A stretch of 64,000 nt of DNA from Flavobacterium sp. 1 (GCF_002797935.1 NZ_PGER01000001.1:682001-746000); one strand, 5' to 3'; shown: positions 16,825 through 27,163, counted from the first letter of the stretch. A program made the numbers and translations. The notes: generated by a model not told the origin, from the letters alone.

Positions 16825-19800
16825 ATGAGAAAAATTACTATTCTGTTTCTACTGTTTCTTACCAATTTTAGCTATTCCCAAGATTATACAAACGTTCTGA
16901 ATTTATTGATTAATAATAAAAGAGATGAAGCCAGAATCTTATTTGATAAGCAATTTGGAAAAACTAAAACAACTAACATTGACTTGCTGTTTTTGGATGC
17001 TTTTATAGATGAACAGTCCGGTAGAATAAGTTTTGACGAAACGTTGCTTAAAAACTTAGAAAAACTGCCTAATTCACAATATTATATCGCTCCTTTTATT
17101 AACAGAGATATGGTACTCAGTGATATTTCGACGGATGCCTGCAATGATTTGACTTATAATAAAATCGATTATCTGGCTTCATCACCAAAGTTTAAAGATT
17201 TACCTATCGTAAAATACAGAAAGGCAATATTTGAGCGTAAAAGAATGCAGTTTGAAGCGGCTCAAAAATCTTTTTCTGATTTAGGAGCTATAACACAATG
17301 GCAGTTTTGCGGGGTTTTTGAGAATTTAAACGGAAGCGGTTTAGAAATAGAATATGAACCTGAAATTTATGCTAAAAACGATAAACTTTTTGATGCCAAC
17401 AGCAATGGTAAAATTGGCTGGTATAATCCAAAAGATATTGAAAATGATGCGTATCAGTTTTTCACAAACGAAGGAGAATATGGAAGCGGAATTATATATG
17501 CCCAAACTTTTATTGATTCGCCGGAAAAGAAAAGTTTTTTATTGCGTTTTGGAGCCAGTCAGGGATTAAAAATATTTTTGAATGATAAGGAAATCTATTT
17601 TAACCAAGATATTAAGAGAACAAATCTTGATGCTTATACTCTGAAAATTGATTTAGAGAAAGGAGTTAACAGACTGCTTTTTAAATTATCTGCCTCAGGA
17701 GGCGGCGATTATTTTTCGGCACAAGTAAAAAATCTGGATTATACTATTGCTAATGATTTGAAATTTAGTAATACATATTTGCCATATACTGTTTCGAAAG
17801 CGGATACCGCCGAGGCCGAAGTTTTAAAATTGGATTATGAAGCGTATTTTGATGATCTGATAAAAAAATATCCGAACAATTTGCTGTACAAGCTGTTTCA
17901 ATACACGGCTTATGAGTCAAACTGCAAATATGTTGAGGCTTATGATGCGATCGAAGGTTTGGATGAGAAATACCCAAACAGTTCTTTTGTTGCAAGTTAT
18001 TTTCTTCGGTATTATGATTTAATTGGTGATGAAGAACAAAAGAAACAGGAAATTATTAAAAATATCGAAAAAAATGACATCGATTATTATTATGTAACAT
18101 TCATAAAAATATTAGATGGAAAGTGGCTTCAAAATTCTTCTATTGCTGATTTGGAGATTTACAGAGATCGTTCCAAAAAATACAAACAGCGTTTTTGTGA
18201 GCTGATGTTTGATTTTTTAATCGCTTCCAAAAAAGAAGATGTTGAGGAGATGTTCCGATTATTGAAAGATATTGATAAAGATACTCACGGAAATGAAAAG
18301 TTCAAAATTGCATCTGCTACTTTGTACTTAAAACTGAAAAATGACAAAACAAAAACTATTGCTCTTTTGGAAGAATTATCGAAAGATAAAATAATTAATG
18401 AAGTAGATAATTTGTTGATTACATACTATAATGAGCTGAATGATAAGGCAGCAGTTGAGAGAATTGTAAAAAGAAGGATTAAGGAATATGCTAATATAAA
18501 TGTCTTCAGAAATGATTACATTACTATTTTGGCAAACGCCAATAAATACGAAGAAGCATTAGCTGTAGTTGATGAAAATTTAAGCAATTTTCCTTATTCG
18601 TTTACAAATATGGAAAAGAAAGCTGCGATTTATAATTTGATGAAAAATAATAAGGAAGCAGAGAAATACATTCGCCAGTCTTTAACTCATAATTCTGGCA
18701 ATGGAAAACTGAGAAAACAGCTGTATGATATTTCCAAAATCCCAGATGAAATTGACGAAGTAGCTACAAAGGATATTTATAAATTGGTTAAATCCAGAAG
18801 AAACTCTAATTTGAAGAGTGATTACGGACTAGTACTATTATTAGACGAATACATCGTAAATGTTTTTCCTGAAGGCGGCAGAAAATCCAGAGTATCGTAT
18901 TTATACGAGATAACATCAGAAACGGGCATCGAAAAGATGAAAGAATATTCGATAAACTTGGATAGTAATACGGTTTTGAAATCTGAAATAATTAAACCAG
19001 ATGGGACAATTGCCCCTGCCGAACAAGGAAATGATTTATTGGTGTTTTCTAATTTAAAAGTTGGAGATGTTATTTATATAGAATACGAACGCATAGAAAA
19101 TGGAACAGGCCGTTTCTATAAAGATTTTAATCTGTCGTGTTATTTTGACAGCGAATATCCATCTTCGGAAGCTATTTTTGCATTGATAAGTCCAGAAGAC
19201 TGCAAGTATTACACAGATTTTAGTAATGGGGATGTAGTAGCAGTTAACAAAAAAATAAATGGCAAGAACTGCAGTATTTGGAAAAGAAGCAATATCCCTG
19301 CTTTATCACTCAAAGAAGATTATGCACCAATTTCGAGCGATTTAACAAATGCTATTGAAGTGGGAACTATAAAATCATGGAGCGATATTTCGAATTGGTA
19401 TTCGGATTTGGTAAAGAAAAATTTAAAATTAGATAAAATTACCAAAGATACTTTCAATACTATTTTCCCAAAAGGAGTTGCTAATTTGAGTGATGATGAA
19501 AAAGCAAAAGCAATCTACACTTATATAGAAAAAAACATTACTTATAGCTCTTTGGATTTTAGACAAAGCGGTTATGTTCCTCAAAAACCTTCTAAAACAA
19601 TTACAACAAAATTAGGTGACTGCAAAGATGTTTCTACTTTGTTTGTAGCATTATCTGAATATGCAGGACTGAAATCTAATTTGGTTTTGGTTTCAACAAA
19701 TGATAACGGTTTTAATTCAATGCGATTGCCTTCAAGGGATTTCAATCATTGTATTGTGCAAACAAAAATTGACAATAAAGTTGTTTTCTTGGAACTCACA

Positions 19801-20574
19801 GACAGATACTTACCTTACAGAATGCTTCCAAGTTCATTATACAATGCAAATGCATTAGTAATTTCGTTTGATAAAAAGGAGAACGAGACTTCGAAATTAA
19901 TAAATATCCCTTTTGATGCTATAATTCAAAACAGCTTAAAAACGTCTTCTGTAGTAACTTTAGATGATAAAACCAAAACATTCGTAAATACGCATACCAT
20001 TGAAGGAGCTACCAAATCATACTATAATGAACTGTTTTCGGATGCGACTACAAAAGAAATTAGAGAAAAAGAAATAGAGAAAGGATACAATAAGCAACTG
20101 CAAAAATTGGTTAGTCTCCAGTCTGTGAAGCTTTTGTCTAATGAAACATTTGATAAAGCACTTACTTACGAAACTAAATTTTCAATAAATGAAAATCTGC
20201 AAAAAGTCGGAGCACTTAAGATAACCGAAATTCCTTTCATTGATAAAGTATACACAAGAGATATTATTGCTGCCGAAAACAGGAAATTTGATATTAATTA
20301 TTTCTTTTATGAAAATAATAATAAATATGAATCGGAAGTTATTTTGAATATACCAGAAGGAAAGAAATTCTCTGAAATACCAGAAAGCAAAACCTTTGCA
20401 TTTAAGAATCAAAATTACACTTTGCAGTTTGAGCTTTTGAAAAATAATTCGCTGAAAGTAAAAAGAGAAGTGACTATTCTTTGGGATAATATTAAGCCAA
20501 CGGATTATTTAGAGTACAAAAAATTTGTTGAAGAAGTTATTGCTGCCGAGGAACAGATTGTAGGCTTTAAATAA
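16825..20574 (+). CDS. Large exported protein with TPR-like, DUF3857 and transglutaminase-like domains
   Basis: The 1249-residue product starts with a signal peptide (MRKITILFLLFLTNFSYS, cut before Q). Residues about 300-640 are helical and TPR-like (repeated AYDAIEGLDEKYPNS, YEEALAVVDENLSNFP, NKEAEKYIRQSL). A DUF3857-type beta region follows at about 660-850, then a transglutaminase-like core with the triad Cys933 (LGDCKDV), His975 (DFNHC) and Asp993 (ELTDRYLP), and a C-terminal beta region. This architecture is common in Bacteroidota. The intact triad suggests a periplasmic peptidase or transamidase, but no substrate is known. It begins 24 bases after pcm. Confidence 0.88.
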   Translation: MRKITILFLLFLTNFSYSQDYTNVLNLLINNKRDEARILFDKQFGKTKTTNIDLLFLDAFIDEQSGRISFDETLLKNLEKLPNSQYYIAPFINRDMVLSDISTDACNDLTYNKIDYLASSPKFKDLPIVKYRKAIFERKRMQFEAAQKSFSDLGAITQWQFCGVFENLNGSGLEIEYEPEIYAKNDKLFDANSNGKIGWYNPKDIENDAYQFFTNEGEYGSGIIYAQTFIDSPEKKSFLLRFGASQGLKIFLNDKEIYFNQDIKRTNLDAYTLKIDLEKGVNRLLFKLSASGGGDYFSAQVKNLDYTIANDLKFSNTYLPYTVSKADTAEAEVLKLDYEAYFDDLIKKYPNNLLYKLFQYTAYESNCKYVEAYDAIEGLDEKYPNSSFVASYFLRYYDLIGDEEQKKQEIIKNIEKNDIDYYYVTFIKILDGKWLQNSSIADLEIYRDRSKKYKQRFCELMFDFLIASKKEDVEEMFRLLKDIDKDTHGNEKFKIASATLYLKLKNDKTKTIALLEELSKDKIINEVDNLLITYYNELNDKAAVERIVKRRIKEYANINVFRNDYITILANANKYEEALAVVDENLSNFPYSFTNMEKKAAIYNLMKNNKEAEKYIRQSLTHNSGNGKLRKQLYDISKIPDEIDEVATKDIYKLVKSRRNSNLKSDYGLVLLLDEYIVNVFPEGGRKSRVSYLYEITSETGIEKMKEYSINLDSNTVLKSEIIKPDGTIAPAEQGNDLLVFSNLKVGDVIYIEYERIENGTGRFYKDFNLSCYFDSEYPSSEAIFALISPEDCKYYTDFSNGDVVAVNKKINGKNCSIWKRSNIPALSLKEDYAPISSDLTNAIEVGTIKSWSDISNWYSDLVKKNLKLDKITKDTFNTIFPKGVANLSDDEKAKAIYTYIEKNITYSSLDFRQSGYVPQKPSKTITTKLGDCKDVSTLFVALSEYAGLKSNLVLVSTNDNGFNSMRLPSRDFNHCIVQTKIDNKVVFLELTDRYLPYRMLPSSLYNANALVISFDKKENETSKLINIPFDAIIQNSLKTSSVVTLDDKTKTFVNTHTIEGATKSYYNELFSDATTKEIREKEIEKGYNKQLQKLVSLQSVKLLSNETFDKALTYETKFSINENLQKVGALKITEIPFIDKVYTRDIIAAENRKFDINYFFYENNNKYESEVILNIPEGKKFSEIPESKTFAFKNQNYTLQFELLKNNSLKVKREVTILWDNIKPTDYLEYKKFVEEVIAAEEQIVGFK

Positions 20575-20636
20575 TTTTAATTCCATAAAAAATCTGTCAC
20601 AAATTAGTGCTGGGATCTTTTATAATCAGCTGTAAA

Positions 20637-20671
20637 AACAAAAAGCAACTCAAATCGAGTTGCTTTTTGTT
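20637..20671. terminator. Bidirectional terminator
   Basis: A perfect 15-base stem (20637-20651 with 20657-20671, core AAAAAGCAACTC / GAGTTGCTTTTT) with a 5-base loop lies between two convergent genes. Confidence 0.92.
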
Positions 20672-20685
20672 TAATGTGGAAATGT

Positions 20686-21873
20686 TTATTTTCTAAATTG
20701 GTTGTTTGTAATAACGCCATTGATTTTAGCTTTTAAATTTTCCCCAGTATCATAAACCATTTGCTCGCTGGAAGGAAAAGGTACTGATTTGTTGTAGAAA
20801 TTTGGACCGTAACCGTCATCGGCTGCACGAGAATCACCTTTGTAAGAAGCAAAAATATTTTCAAAAACAAATTCGCTAGTGATGGGGAATGATCCAAATG
20901 ATTGGTTGGTTTTATTGTCGAAGTAATCTACTTTGGCGGTGATTTGACACGATTTAAATTGCTTGACTTCATTAATCTTTACAGTCGCATTAATCAAATT
21001 ATCTATCATCACAGGTTTTCCTTGTCTGTCCAAAACGATTTTGCCATTAGCATCAACTTGTTTTCTTTGCCCATCAACGACTTGACGTTCTTTTGTGAAT
21101 TCTCTTTCTTTTATTTGTTCAGGTGAAATTAAAATCGATCTGAAGCTGATGAGCATGCGGTAATCATAGGTAACATCTTTTTGTTTTTCGCTGTGATAAA
21201 CTGTCCATTTGTCATTCAGATTATAGCTTTTGAAATCCAATAAGTCATTTTGAAGCTGAGCAGGAATAATCATACCGGTTTCATTTTTGGTAAGTACAAT
21301 CACATAATCAGTTCCTTTCAGCTGCGCTTCGTCTATCATTTTGGAGATGTCTTTATAGCCATGATTTATTTTGTCCAAATAGATTAAATCATCATGCACT
21401 CTGCGGTAATTCATTTTGTTTTTGGTCAGCATCAAGGTTTTTGCATTGGTATACAAATAATTCGATAAAGCATTTTTACTGCTTATGATTCCGTCGTCAT
21501 AATTATCAAATGGGAAAATAGCATTTCGTCCTTCTTTGATTAATTTTAGAGGAAGCAAAGGCTTAATCTTCTCTTGGCGGTCATGTAATGCTAAATAGGT
21601 ATTGTATATTTTTTCCAGATTAGTAGGATTGTTTTCTTTGCTTAAAAAACTGATAGTATTTAGATCTCGTTCTTTGGCTTTAGCGAAAGCCTCTTCGAGC
21701 AAATAGATATAATCCTGTTTGCCTTTTTTGTCTTTATTGGAACGTAAATTGTAGAGTGCAATATCAATTGCGGCATCATAATTCCCAGAGGTTAAATTGT
21801 TTTGGGTTTGTTTTACGCCAGTACATGATGTAAGCAGCACAAAGAATGTAATTATAAAAGTAATTTTTTTCAT
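20686..21873 (-). CDS. Conserved lipoprotein of unknown function
   Basis: The 395-residue product has a lipoprotein signal (MKKITFIITFFVLLTSC, lipobox LLTSC with Cys17), so it is expected to be anchored to the outer or inner membrane facing the periplasm. Early residues (TSGNYDAAIDIALYNLRSN, LLEEAFAKAKERDL) read like a helical TPR-type repeat; the C-terminal half is richer in beta-type sequence with a run of charged residues near 270-300. I do not recognise the family. It is flanked by terminators on both sides and has its own promoter-like box, so it is probably expressed alone. Confidence 0.85.
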   Translation of the reverse strand: MKKITFIITFFVLLTSCTGVKQTQNNLTSGNYDAAIDIALYNLRSNKDKKGKQDYIYLLEEAFAKAKERDLNTISFLSKENNPTNLEKIYNTYLALHDRQEKIKPLLPLKLIKEGRNAIFPFDNYDDGIISSKNALSNYLYTNAKTLMLTKNKMNYRRVHDDLIYLDKINHGYKDISKMIDEAQLKGTDYVIVLTKNETGMIIPAQLQNDLLDFKSYNLNDKWTVYHSEKQKDVTYDYRMLISFRSILISPEQIKEREFTKERQVVDGQRKQVDANGKIVLDRQGKPVMIDNLINATVKINEVKQFKSCQITAKVDYFDNKTNQSFGSFPITSEFVFENIFASYKGDSRAADDGYGPNFYNKSVPFPSSEQMVYDTGENLKAKINGVITNNQFRK

Positions 21874-21921
21874 TTTTTGGGGATAATGAATTATTTGAAT
21901 TTGAAGCTTTTATTTTTTTTG

Positions 21922-21929
21922 CAAACTTA
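21922..21929 (-). promoter_or_regulatory. Candidate -7 box for the lipoprotein gene
   Basis: Plus-strand CAAACTTA is TAAGTTTG on the minus strand, a TAnnTTTG match about 49 bases upstream of the ATG at 21873. Confidence 0.5.
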
Positions 21930-21961
21930 CTATTCCTTAGGGTATTCTGCTTAAAATATTT

Positions 21962-21995
21962 TAAAAAAAAACCGACAATTATAAAATTGCCGGTT
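21962..21995 (-). terminator. Terminator after fahA
   Basis: On the minus strand AACCGG-CAATTT pairs with AATTG-CGGTT (one mismatch) and is followed by eight T, directly downstream of the fahA stop. Confidence 0.85.
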
Positions 21996-22014
21996 AGTAT
22001 AAAAAAGTTTTTAA

Positions 22015-23298
22015 TTATTGTCTTACAAATGGAGGAAGCAGCTTGCTGGAACATTCGCCAAAACCAATACGAACCTGCCCATTTTGACTATAACCTTTCA
22101 TAATTACAGTATCCCCGTCGTTTATAAATTTACGTTCACTGCCATCATTTAGAGTTATAGGATTTTTTCCGCCCCATGATAATTCCAGCATTGATCCATA
22201 ACTGTCTGGTGTAGGTCCTGAAATTGTTCCTGAACCCATCATATCTCCTGAATTAACACGGCAGCCATTTGAGGTGTGATGCGCTAATTGCTGGCTCATG
22301 GTCCAATACATGTATTTAAAATTGGTTCTGGATACAACTGTTGGCTCCGTATTTTCGGGAGCAATAGCTACTTCAAGATTAATATCGAATGTGTGTTTTC
22401 CTTTTTGCTGTAAATAAGGGAAAGGAGTCGGCTCTTGTTTTGGTCCTTTGGTTCTAAATGGTTCTAAGGCATCCATAGTGATAATCCAAGGAGAAATTGA
22501 AGTGGCAAAGTTTTTAGCCAAGAATGGACCTAGTGGGACGTATTCCCATTTTTGAATATCACGAGCACTCCAGTCATTCATTAAAACCATCCCAAAAATA
22601 TAATCTTCTGTTTCCGCAATGGGAATAGTTTCTCCCATAATATTGCAGTCTGTAGTAATGAAAGCGGTTTCCAATTCGAAATCAACTGATCGGGATGGCC
22701 CAAAAACAGGTGAGGTTTCACCATTTGGAAGAATTTGTCCCATCGGTCTGTGAACAGGAATTCCAGATGGGATAATAGAGGAACTTCTACCATGGTATCC
22801 TACTGGAACGTGAAGCCAGTTTGGCAATAATGCATTTTCGGGATCACGGAACATTTTGCCTACATTGGTTGCATGTTCTCTGCTGGAATAAAAATCAGTA
22901 TAATCGCCTATTAAAACAGGAAGCTGCATTTCTACATCTTCCATTTTAAAGATTACGATATCTCTATGCTTGGTATTGTCTCTTAATTCGGGATTTGTCG
23001 TGTCAAAAATTTCTGCAATTCTGTTTCGAACCAAACGCCATGTTTTTTGGCCGTCCGAAATGAAATCATTCAAGGTATCCTGCATGAACATATCATCTGT
23101 CAGTTCGATTCCTTCAAAATAATTTAACTGTTGTAAAGCACCTAAATCGATTGCAAAATCACCAATTCGAGTCCCTACTGTAACGATGTTTTCCTTTGTA
23201 AGAAAAACTCCAAACGGTATATTTTGGATAGGGAAGTCACTGTCCGATAGTACTTCTAACCATGATTTTCTTGTAGTATCGTTGGCTGTTATTGGCAT
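22015..23298 (-). CDS. fahA: Fumarylacetoacetase
   Basis: This enzyme splits fumarylacetoacetate to fumarate and acetoacetate, the last step of phenylalanine/tyrosine breakdown. The 427-residue length fits the family. Seen: the N-terminal domain PIQNIPFGVF, the DFYSSREHATNVGKMFR metal/substrate loop, PVGYHGRSSSI, the metal-binding ELETAF segment, NDWSARDIQKWEYVPLGPFLAKNF, and GSGTISGP near the C-terminus. I chose the ATG at 23298 (MPITANDTTRKSW); the frame is open for 21 more codons, but those lie across the promoter region shared with glyA. The gene is divergent from glyA. Confidence 0.96.
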   Translation of the reverse strand: MPITANDTTRKSWLEVLSDSDFPIQNIPFGVFLTKENIVTVGTRIGDFAIDLGALQQLNYFEGIELTDDMFMQDTLNDFISDGQKTWRLVRNRIAEIFDTTNPELRDNTKHRDIVIFKMEDVEMQLPVLIGDYTDFYSSREHATNVGKMFRDPENALLPNWLHVPVGYHGRSSSIIPSGIPVHRPMGQILPNGETSPVFGPSRSVDFELETAFITTDCNIMGETIPIAETEDYIFGMVLMNDWSARDIQKWEYVPLGPFLAKNFATSISPWIITMDALEPFRTKGPKQEPTPFPYLQQKGKHTFDINLEVAIAPENTEPTVVSRTNFKYMYWTMSQQLAHHTSNGCRVNSGDMMGSGTISGPTPDSYGSMLELSWGGKNPITLNDGSERKFINDGDTVIMKGYSQNGQVRIGFGECSSKLLPPFVRQ

Positions 23299-23331
23299 GA
23301 TAATGTTAATTGTTTGTTGAAAATTACTTGT

Positions 23332-23339
23332 CAAATATA
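23332..23339 (-). promoter_or_regulatory. Candidate -7 box for fahA
   Basis: Plus-strand CAAATATA reads TATATTTG on the minus strand (TAnnTTTG), 34 bases upstream of the fahA ATG. It supports the shorter fahA start. Confidence 0.6.
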
Positions 23340-23372
23340 TTATAATCTTACAGTTAAACAAACGTTTTTTTG

Positions 23373-23380
23373 TATTTTTG
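23373..23380 (+). promoter_or_regulatory. Candidate -7 box for glyA
   Basis: TATTTTTG at 23373-23380 matches TAnnTTTG and lies 26 bases before the glyA ATG. An upstream in-frame TTG at 23370 falls on this box and is therefore not a plausible start. Confidence 0.65.
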
Positions 23381-23405
23381 CGGGAAATTAACGAAAATCA
23401 AAGAA

Positions 23406-24680
23406 ATGCAACGCGACAAACAAATTTTTGACCTTATTTTAGAAGAACAAGACAGACAGATTCACGGGCTAGAACTTATTGCTTCAGAGAATTTTGTAAG
23501 TGACGAAGTAATAGAAGCAGCCGGTTCTATTTTAACAAACAAATATGCTGAAGGATATCCTGGCAAAAGATATTACGGAGGTTGCGAAGTAGTTGATGTT
23601 GTTGAGCAGATTGCTATTGACAGAGCAAAAGAATTGTTTGGTGCAGCTTATGCAAACGTACAGCCGCACTCAGGTTCTCAAGCAAACGCTTCTGTTTACC
23701 ATGCTTGTTTGACTCCTGGAGATAAAATATTAGGATTCGATTTGTCTCACGGTGGTCACTTGACTCACGGTTCTCCTGTAAACTTTTCAGGACGTGTTTA
23801 CAATCCTGTTTTCTACGGTGTAGATAAAGAAACTGGAAGATTAGATTATGATAAAATTCAAGAAATAGCTACTAAAGAACAGCCAAAATTAATCGTTGCA
23901 GGTGCTTCGGCATATTCTCGTGATATGGATTTTGAGCGTTTTAGAGTAATCGCTGACAGCATTGGAGCAATTTTGATGGCTGATATTTCTCATCCAGCCG
24001 GGCTTATCGCAAAAGGGTTGATGAATGACCCAATTCCTCATTGTCATATTGTAACAACTACAACTCACAAAACATTACGCGGACCAAGAGGAGGTTTGAT
24101 CTTGATGGGTAAAGATTTTGAAAATCCTTGGGGTTTGAAAACTCCAAAAGGCGAAATCAGAATGATGTCTTCTTTATTAGATCTTGCTGTTTTCCCTGGA
24201 AATCAAGGAGGTCCTTTAATGCATATTATTGCAGCAAAAGCAGTAGCTTTTGGAGAAGCTTTGCAAGATGAGTTCTTTACTTATGCTTTGCAATTGCAAA
24301 AAAATGCAAAAGCAATGGCCGATGCTTTCGTAAAAAGAGGATACAATATCATTTCTGGAGGAACAGACAATCACATGATGTTAATTGATCTTAGAAATAA
24401 AAACATTTCTGGTAAAGATGCTGAAAATGCATTGGTAAAAGCAGAAATCACTGTAAATAAAAACATGGTTCCATTTGATGATAAATCACCATTTGTAACT
24501 TCAGGTATTCGTGTGGGAACTGCAGCAGTTACTACTCGTGGTCTTGTGGAAGAAGATATGGAAACTATTGTTGATTTAATCGACAGAGTATTGTCAGATC
24601 ATACTAACGAAGATGTTATTGAAGCTGTTGCCAGCGAAGTGGACGAAATGATGAGCGAAAGAGCTATTTTCGTATTCTAA
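23406..24680 (+). CDS. glyA: Serine hydroxymethyltransferase
   Basis: GlyA converts serine and tetrahydrofolate to glycine and 5,10-methylene-tetrahydrofolate with PLP. From the ATG at 23406 it has 424 residues. Seen: [45 protein letters not shown], the [13 protein letters not shown] loop, and the PLP lysine K222 in [13 protein letters not shown], then [11 protein letters not shown] and [13 protein letters not shown]. The smooth, regular codon use suggests a highly expressed gene. The start agrees with the promoter box 26 bases upstream. Confidence 0.97.
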   Translation: MQRDKQIFDLILEEQDRQIHGLELIASENFVSDEVIEAAGSILTNKYAEGYPGKRYYGGCEVVDVVEQIAIDRAKELFGAAYANVQPHSGSQANASVYHACLTPGDKILGFDLSHGGHLTHGSPVNFSGRVYNPVFYGVDKETGRLDYDKIQEIATKEQPKLIVAGASAYSRDMDFERFRVIADSIGAILMADISHPAGLIAKGLMNDPIPHCHIVTTTTHKTLRGPRGGLILMGKDFENPWGLKTPKGEIRMMSSLLDLAVFPGNQGGPLMHIIAAKAVAFGEALQDEFFTYALQLQKNAKAMADAFVKRGYNIISGGTDNHMMLIDLRNKNISGKDAENALVKAEITVNKNMVPFDDKSPFVTSGIRVGTAAVTTRGLVEEDMETIVDLIDRVLSDHTNEDVIEAVASEVDEMMSERAIFVF

Positions 24681-24704
24681 AAAAGTTTAATCGTTTAAAG
24701 GTTT

Positions 24705-24757
24705 AAAAGTTTAAAGTTTTGTGTTTGCCAAAAGCATTCCAAAACTTTAAACTTTTT
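24705..24757 (+). terminator. Possible terminator after glyA
   Basis: A 16-base perfect but AT-only-rich stem (24705-24720 AAAAGTTTAAAGTTTT with 24741-24756) closes a 20-base loop and ends in five T. The surrounding gap consists of TTTAAA- and TCTAAAATC-type repeated words common in flavobacterial intergenic DNA. Confidence 0.6.
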
Positions 24758-24817
24758 CGGTTTTATTGATTAAGTCTGAATTCTAAAATCTGCATTCTAA
24801 AATCTAAAATTTTAAAT

Positions 24818-25411
24818 ATGGGCGTATTACGATTACAGCTGCCAACCGATCCTAGATGGGTAAATATTGTAGAAAAAAATATAGAAGAGATTCTTACCGA
24901 TCATGCTTGGTGTGAGCAAAAAGCAGCTACCAATGCTATTACAATTATAACGAATAATTCGGAGCATCAGGATTTGGTAAAGGATTTATTGGCTTTGGCC
25001 AAAGAAGAAATCGATCATTTTGAGCAAGTTCATAACATTATCATCAAACGCGGATTGAAATTAGGCCGCGAGCGCAAAGATGATTATGTAAATGAATTGT
25101 ATTTGTACATGAAAAAAAGCGGCGACGGAAGCAGAGTTTCGGGTTTGGTGGAGCGTTTGCTGTTTTCGGCTATGATTGAAGCCAGAAGCTGTGAGCGTTT
25201 CAAAGTTTTATCCGAAAATATAAAAGACGAAGAATTAGCTGTTTTTTACAGAGAATTGATGGAAAGTGAAGCAGGACATTATACAACATTTATAACTTAT
25301 GCCAGAAAATATGGCGTTGGAATCGATGTAGAAAAACGCTGGAGAGAATGGCTTGCTTATGAAGAATCTATCATTGCCAATTACGGTAAAGGAGAGACAA
25401 TTCACGGATAA
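24818..25411 (+). CDS. miaE: tRNA-(ms2io6A)-hydroxylase MiaE
   Basis: MiaE is a ferritin-like di-iron enzyme that hydroxylates the isopentenyl group of ms2i6A37 in tRNA. The 197-residue length fits. Seen: iron ligands in the helix pairs, E33 (HAWCEQKAATNA), the ExxH motif EEIDHF near 64-69, the second Glu in MIEARSCERF, and ESEAGHYTTF with the last ExxH. The opening LRLQLPTDPRWV is typical. It acts after MiaA (encoded at 10347-11279) and MiaB (not in this window). Confidence 0.93.
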   Translation: MGVLRLQLPTDPRWVNIVEKNIEEILTDHAWCEQKAATNAITIITNNSEHQDLVKDLLALAKEEIDHFEQVHNIIIKRGLKLGRERKDDYVNELYLYMKKSGDGSRVSGLVERLLFSAMIEARSCERFKVLSENIKDEELAVFYRELMESEAGHYTTFITYARKYGVGIDVEKRWREWLAYEESIIANYGKGETIHG

Positions 25412-25493
25412 TTTCATTGTTTTTAAACTAAGATTGTTGATAAATGGATAATTAGTTTTCACATGTCTTTCATTAGTTCGCTGTCAAAAACGC

Positions 25494-25501
25494 TATATTT
25501 G
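25494..25501 (+). promoter_or_regulatory. Candidate -7 box for guaC
   Basis: TATATTTG matches TAnnTTTG and ends 22 bases before the guaC ATG. Confidence 0.55.
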
Positions 25502-25523
25502 AGAGTCACCAAAATGTAACGCC

Positions 25524-26564
25524 ATGAGAATAGAAACTGATTTAAAATTAGGGTTTAAAGACGTAATGATTAGACCAAAAAGGTCCACTTTAAAAAGCAG
25601 ATCTGAAGTCTCTTTGGAACGGAATTTTAATTTTTTGCACAGTACAAGTGCTTGGACAGGAATTCCAATTATGGCTGCCAATATGGATACGGTTGGAACA
25701 TTTGAAATGGCAGCAGTTTTGGCCAAAGAAAAGTTGTTTACAGCCATTCACAAGCATTATTCGCCGCAGGAATGGAATGATTTTCTGCAAAAAGTTTCTC
25801 CAGATTTCTATAATTATATTGCAATAAGCACAGGGACAGGAAAAGAAGATTCTGTAAAAATAGGTGCTATTATAAAAACAAATCCACTGCTAAGATTTAT
25901 TTGCATTGATGTTGCCAATGGTTATTCCGAGCACTTCGTTCAGTTTTTAAAGCAGACACGAAAACAATACCCAGATAAAGTTATTATTGCCGGCAATGTC
26001 GTTACTGGCGAAATGGTTGAAGAACTGTTGCTGGCTGGAGCCGATATTGTAAAAGTCGGAATTGGCCCTGGTTCTGTATGCACAACTCGTGTAAAAACGG
26101 GCGTTGGATATCCGCAGCTTTCGGCAATTATAGAATGTGCTGATGCAGCGCACGGTTTAGGCGGACACATTATCAGCGATGGGGGATGTGCTATTCCCGG
26201 TGATGTTGCTAAAGCTTTTGGAGCGGGTTCTGATTTTGTAATGCTGGGTGGTATGCTGGCCGGACATGAAGAAAGCGGAGGCGAACTAATTGAAATCAGT
26301 GGACAAAAATTCAAACAATTTTACGGGATGAGTTCTACCACCGCAATGGATAAACATGTTGGCGGCGTAGCAGAATACAGAGCTAGCGAAGGAAAAACAG
26401 TTCAAGTGCCTTTTAAAGGTCAGGTTATAAATACAGTGCTGGATATTCTGGGAGGCCTGCGAAGTACTTGTACTTATGTTGGTGCTTCAAGATTAAAAGA
26501 ACTTACCAAACGAACTACATTTATAAGAGTAAGCGAGCAGGAAAATCAGGTTTTTACCAATTAA
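25524..26564 (+). CDS. guaC: GMP reductase
   Basis: GuaC deaminates GMP to IMP with NADPH in purine salvage. It is a TIM-barrel enzyme of the IMPDH/GMPR family; the 346-residue length without CBS domains points to GMP reductase rather than IMP dehydrogenase. Seen: [36 protein letters not shown], the active-site Cys186 in [20 protein letters not shown], the phosphate-binding [11 protein letters not shown] and [14 protein letters not shown], and the GMPR-type [12 protein letters not shown] flap. It has its own promoter-like box. Confidence 0.95.
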   Translation: MRIETDLKLGFKDVMIRPKRSTLKSRSEVSLERNFNFLHSTSAWTGIPIMAANMDTVGTFEMAAVLAKEKLFTAIHKHYSPQEWNDFLQKVSPDFYNYIAISTGTGKEDSVKIGAIIKTNPLLRFICIDVANGYSEHFVQFLKQTRKQYPDKVIIAGNVVTGEMVEELLLAGADIVKVGIGPGSVCTTRVKTGVGYPQLSAIIECADAAHGLGGHIISDGGCAIPGDVAKAFGAGSDFVMLGGMLAGHEESGGELIEISGQKFKQFYGMSSTTAMDKHVGGVAEYRASEGKTVQVPFKGQVINTVLDILGGLRSTCTYVGASRLKELTKRTTFIRVSEQENQVFTN

Positions 26565-26592
26565 TTTCAAGAAAAATATTTCTTAACTAAAT

Positions 26593-27090
26593 ATGATTGC
26601 AATTTCAGAAGCGGCTAAAAACGATATAAAAACAATTCAGAATATTGTTTATAAAACCTGGCCAATAACTTATGGCGAAATTCTATCTGAAGAACAATTA
26701 CAATACATGCTGGATTTGTTTTATTCGGAAGAAGCTCTAACAGCTCAATTTGATAAAAAAGAGCAATTGTTTTATTTGATTACCGAAGAAAAATCAACTT
26801 TGGGATTTATTGGAATTGAACACAATTATCAAGATGAAAACATTACCAAAATTCATAAAATTTATATTCTGCCAGAAACCCAAGGCAAAGGAATAGGGAA
26901 ATTTGCTATTGAAGCCATCGAAAAATTTGCTTTAGAAAATAGTTCGGCTTCAGTTATATTAAACGTAAACCGCTTTAATAAAGCTTTAAATTTCTATGAG
27001 AAAATTGGCTTTAAAATTATTGATGAAGTCAATATCGAAATCGGGAAAGGTTATCTCATGGAAGATTATGTGATGATTAAAAAACTCTAA
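26593..27090 (+). CDS. GNAT family N-acetyltransferase
   Basis: The 165-residue protein has the GNAT fold: ISEAAKNDIKTIQNIVYKTW at the N-terminus, the acetyl-CoA-binding motif A IYILPETQGKGIGKFAIEAI, and motif B VNRFNKALNFYEKIGFKII. The acceptor is unknown. It begins 28 bases after guaC and may be co-transcribed, which does not by itself reveal a substrate. Confidence 0.9.
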   Translation: MIAISEAAKNDIKTIQNIVYKTWPITYGEILSEEQLQYMLDLFYSEEALTAQFDKKEQLFYLITEEKSTLGFIGIEHNYQDENITKIHKIYILPETQGKGIGKFAIEAIEKFALENSSASVILNVNRFNKALNFYEKIGFKIIDEVNIEIGKGYLMEDYVMIKKL

Positions 27091-27163
27091 TTTGCTTTTT
27101 TGCCTGATTCAAGACCAATCTGACCCAATTCAAAAACCCCGGATTTCTTAGCAATAGTGCATT

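Noticed and set aside
23370..23405. Longer glyA with a TTG start at 23370
   Set aside because: This codon overlaps the TAnnTTTG promoter box, and the family N-terminus begins with [11 protein letters not shown].
25940..26314. Minus-strand open frame of 124 codons opposite guaC
   Set aside because: Its proline/serine-rich composition is an antisense shadow of glycine/alanine-rich guaC sequence; no start context.
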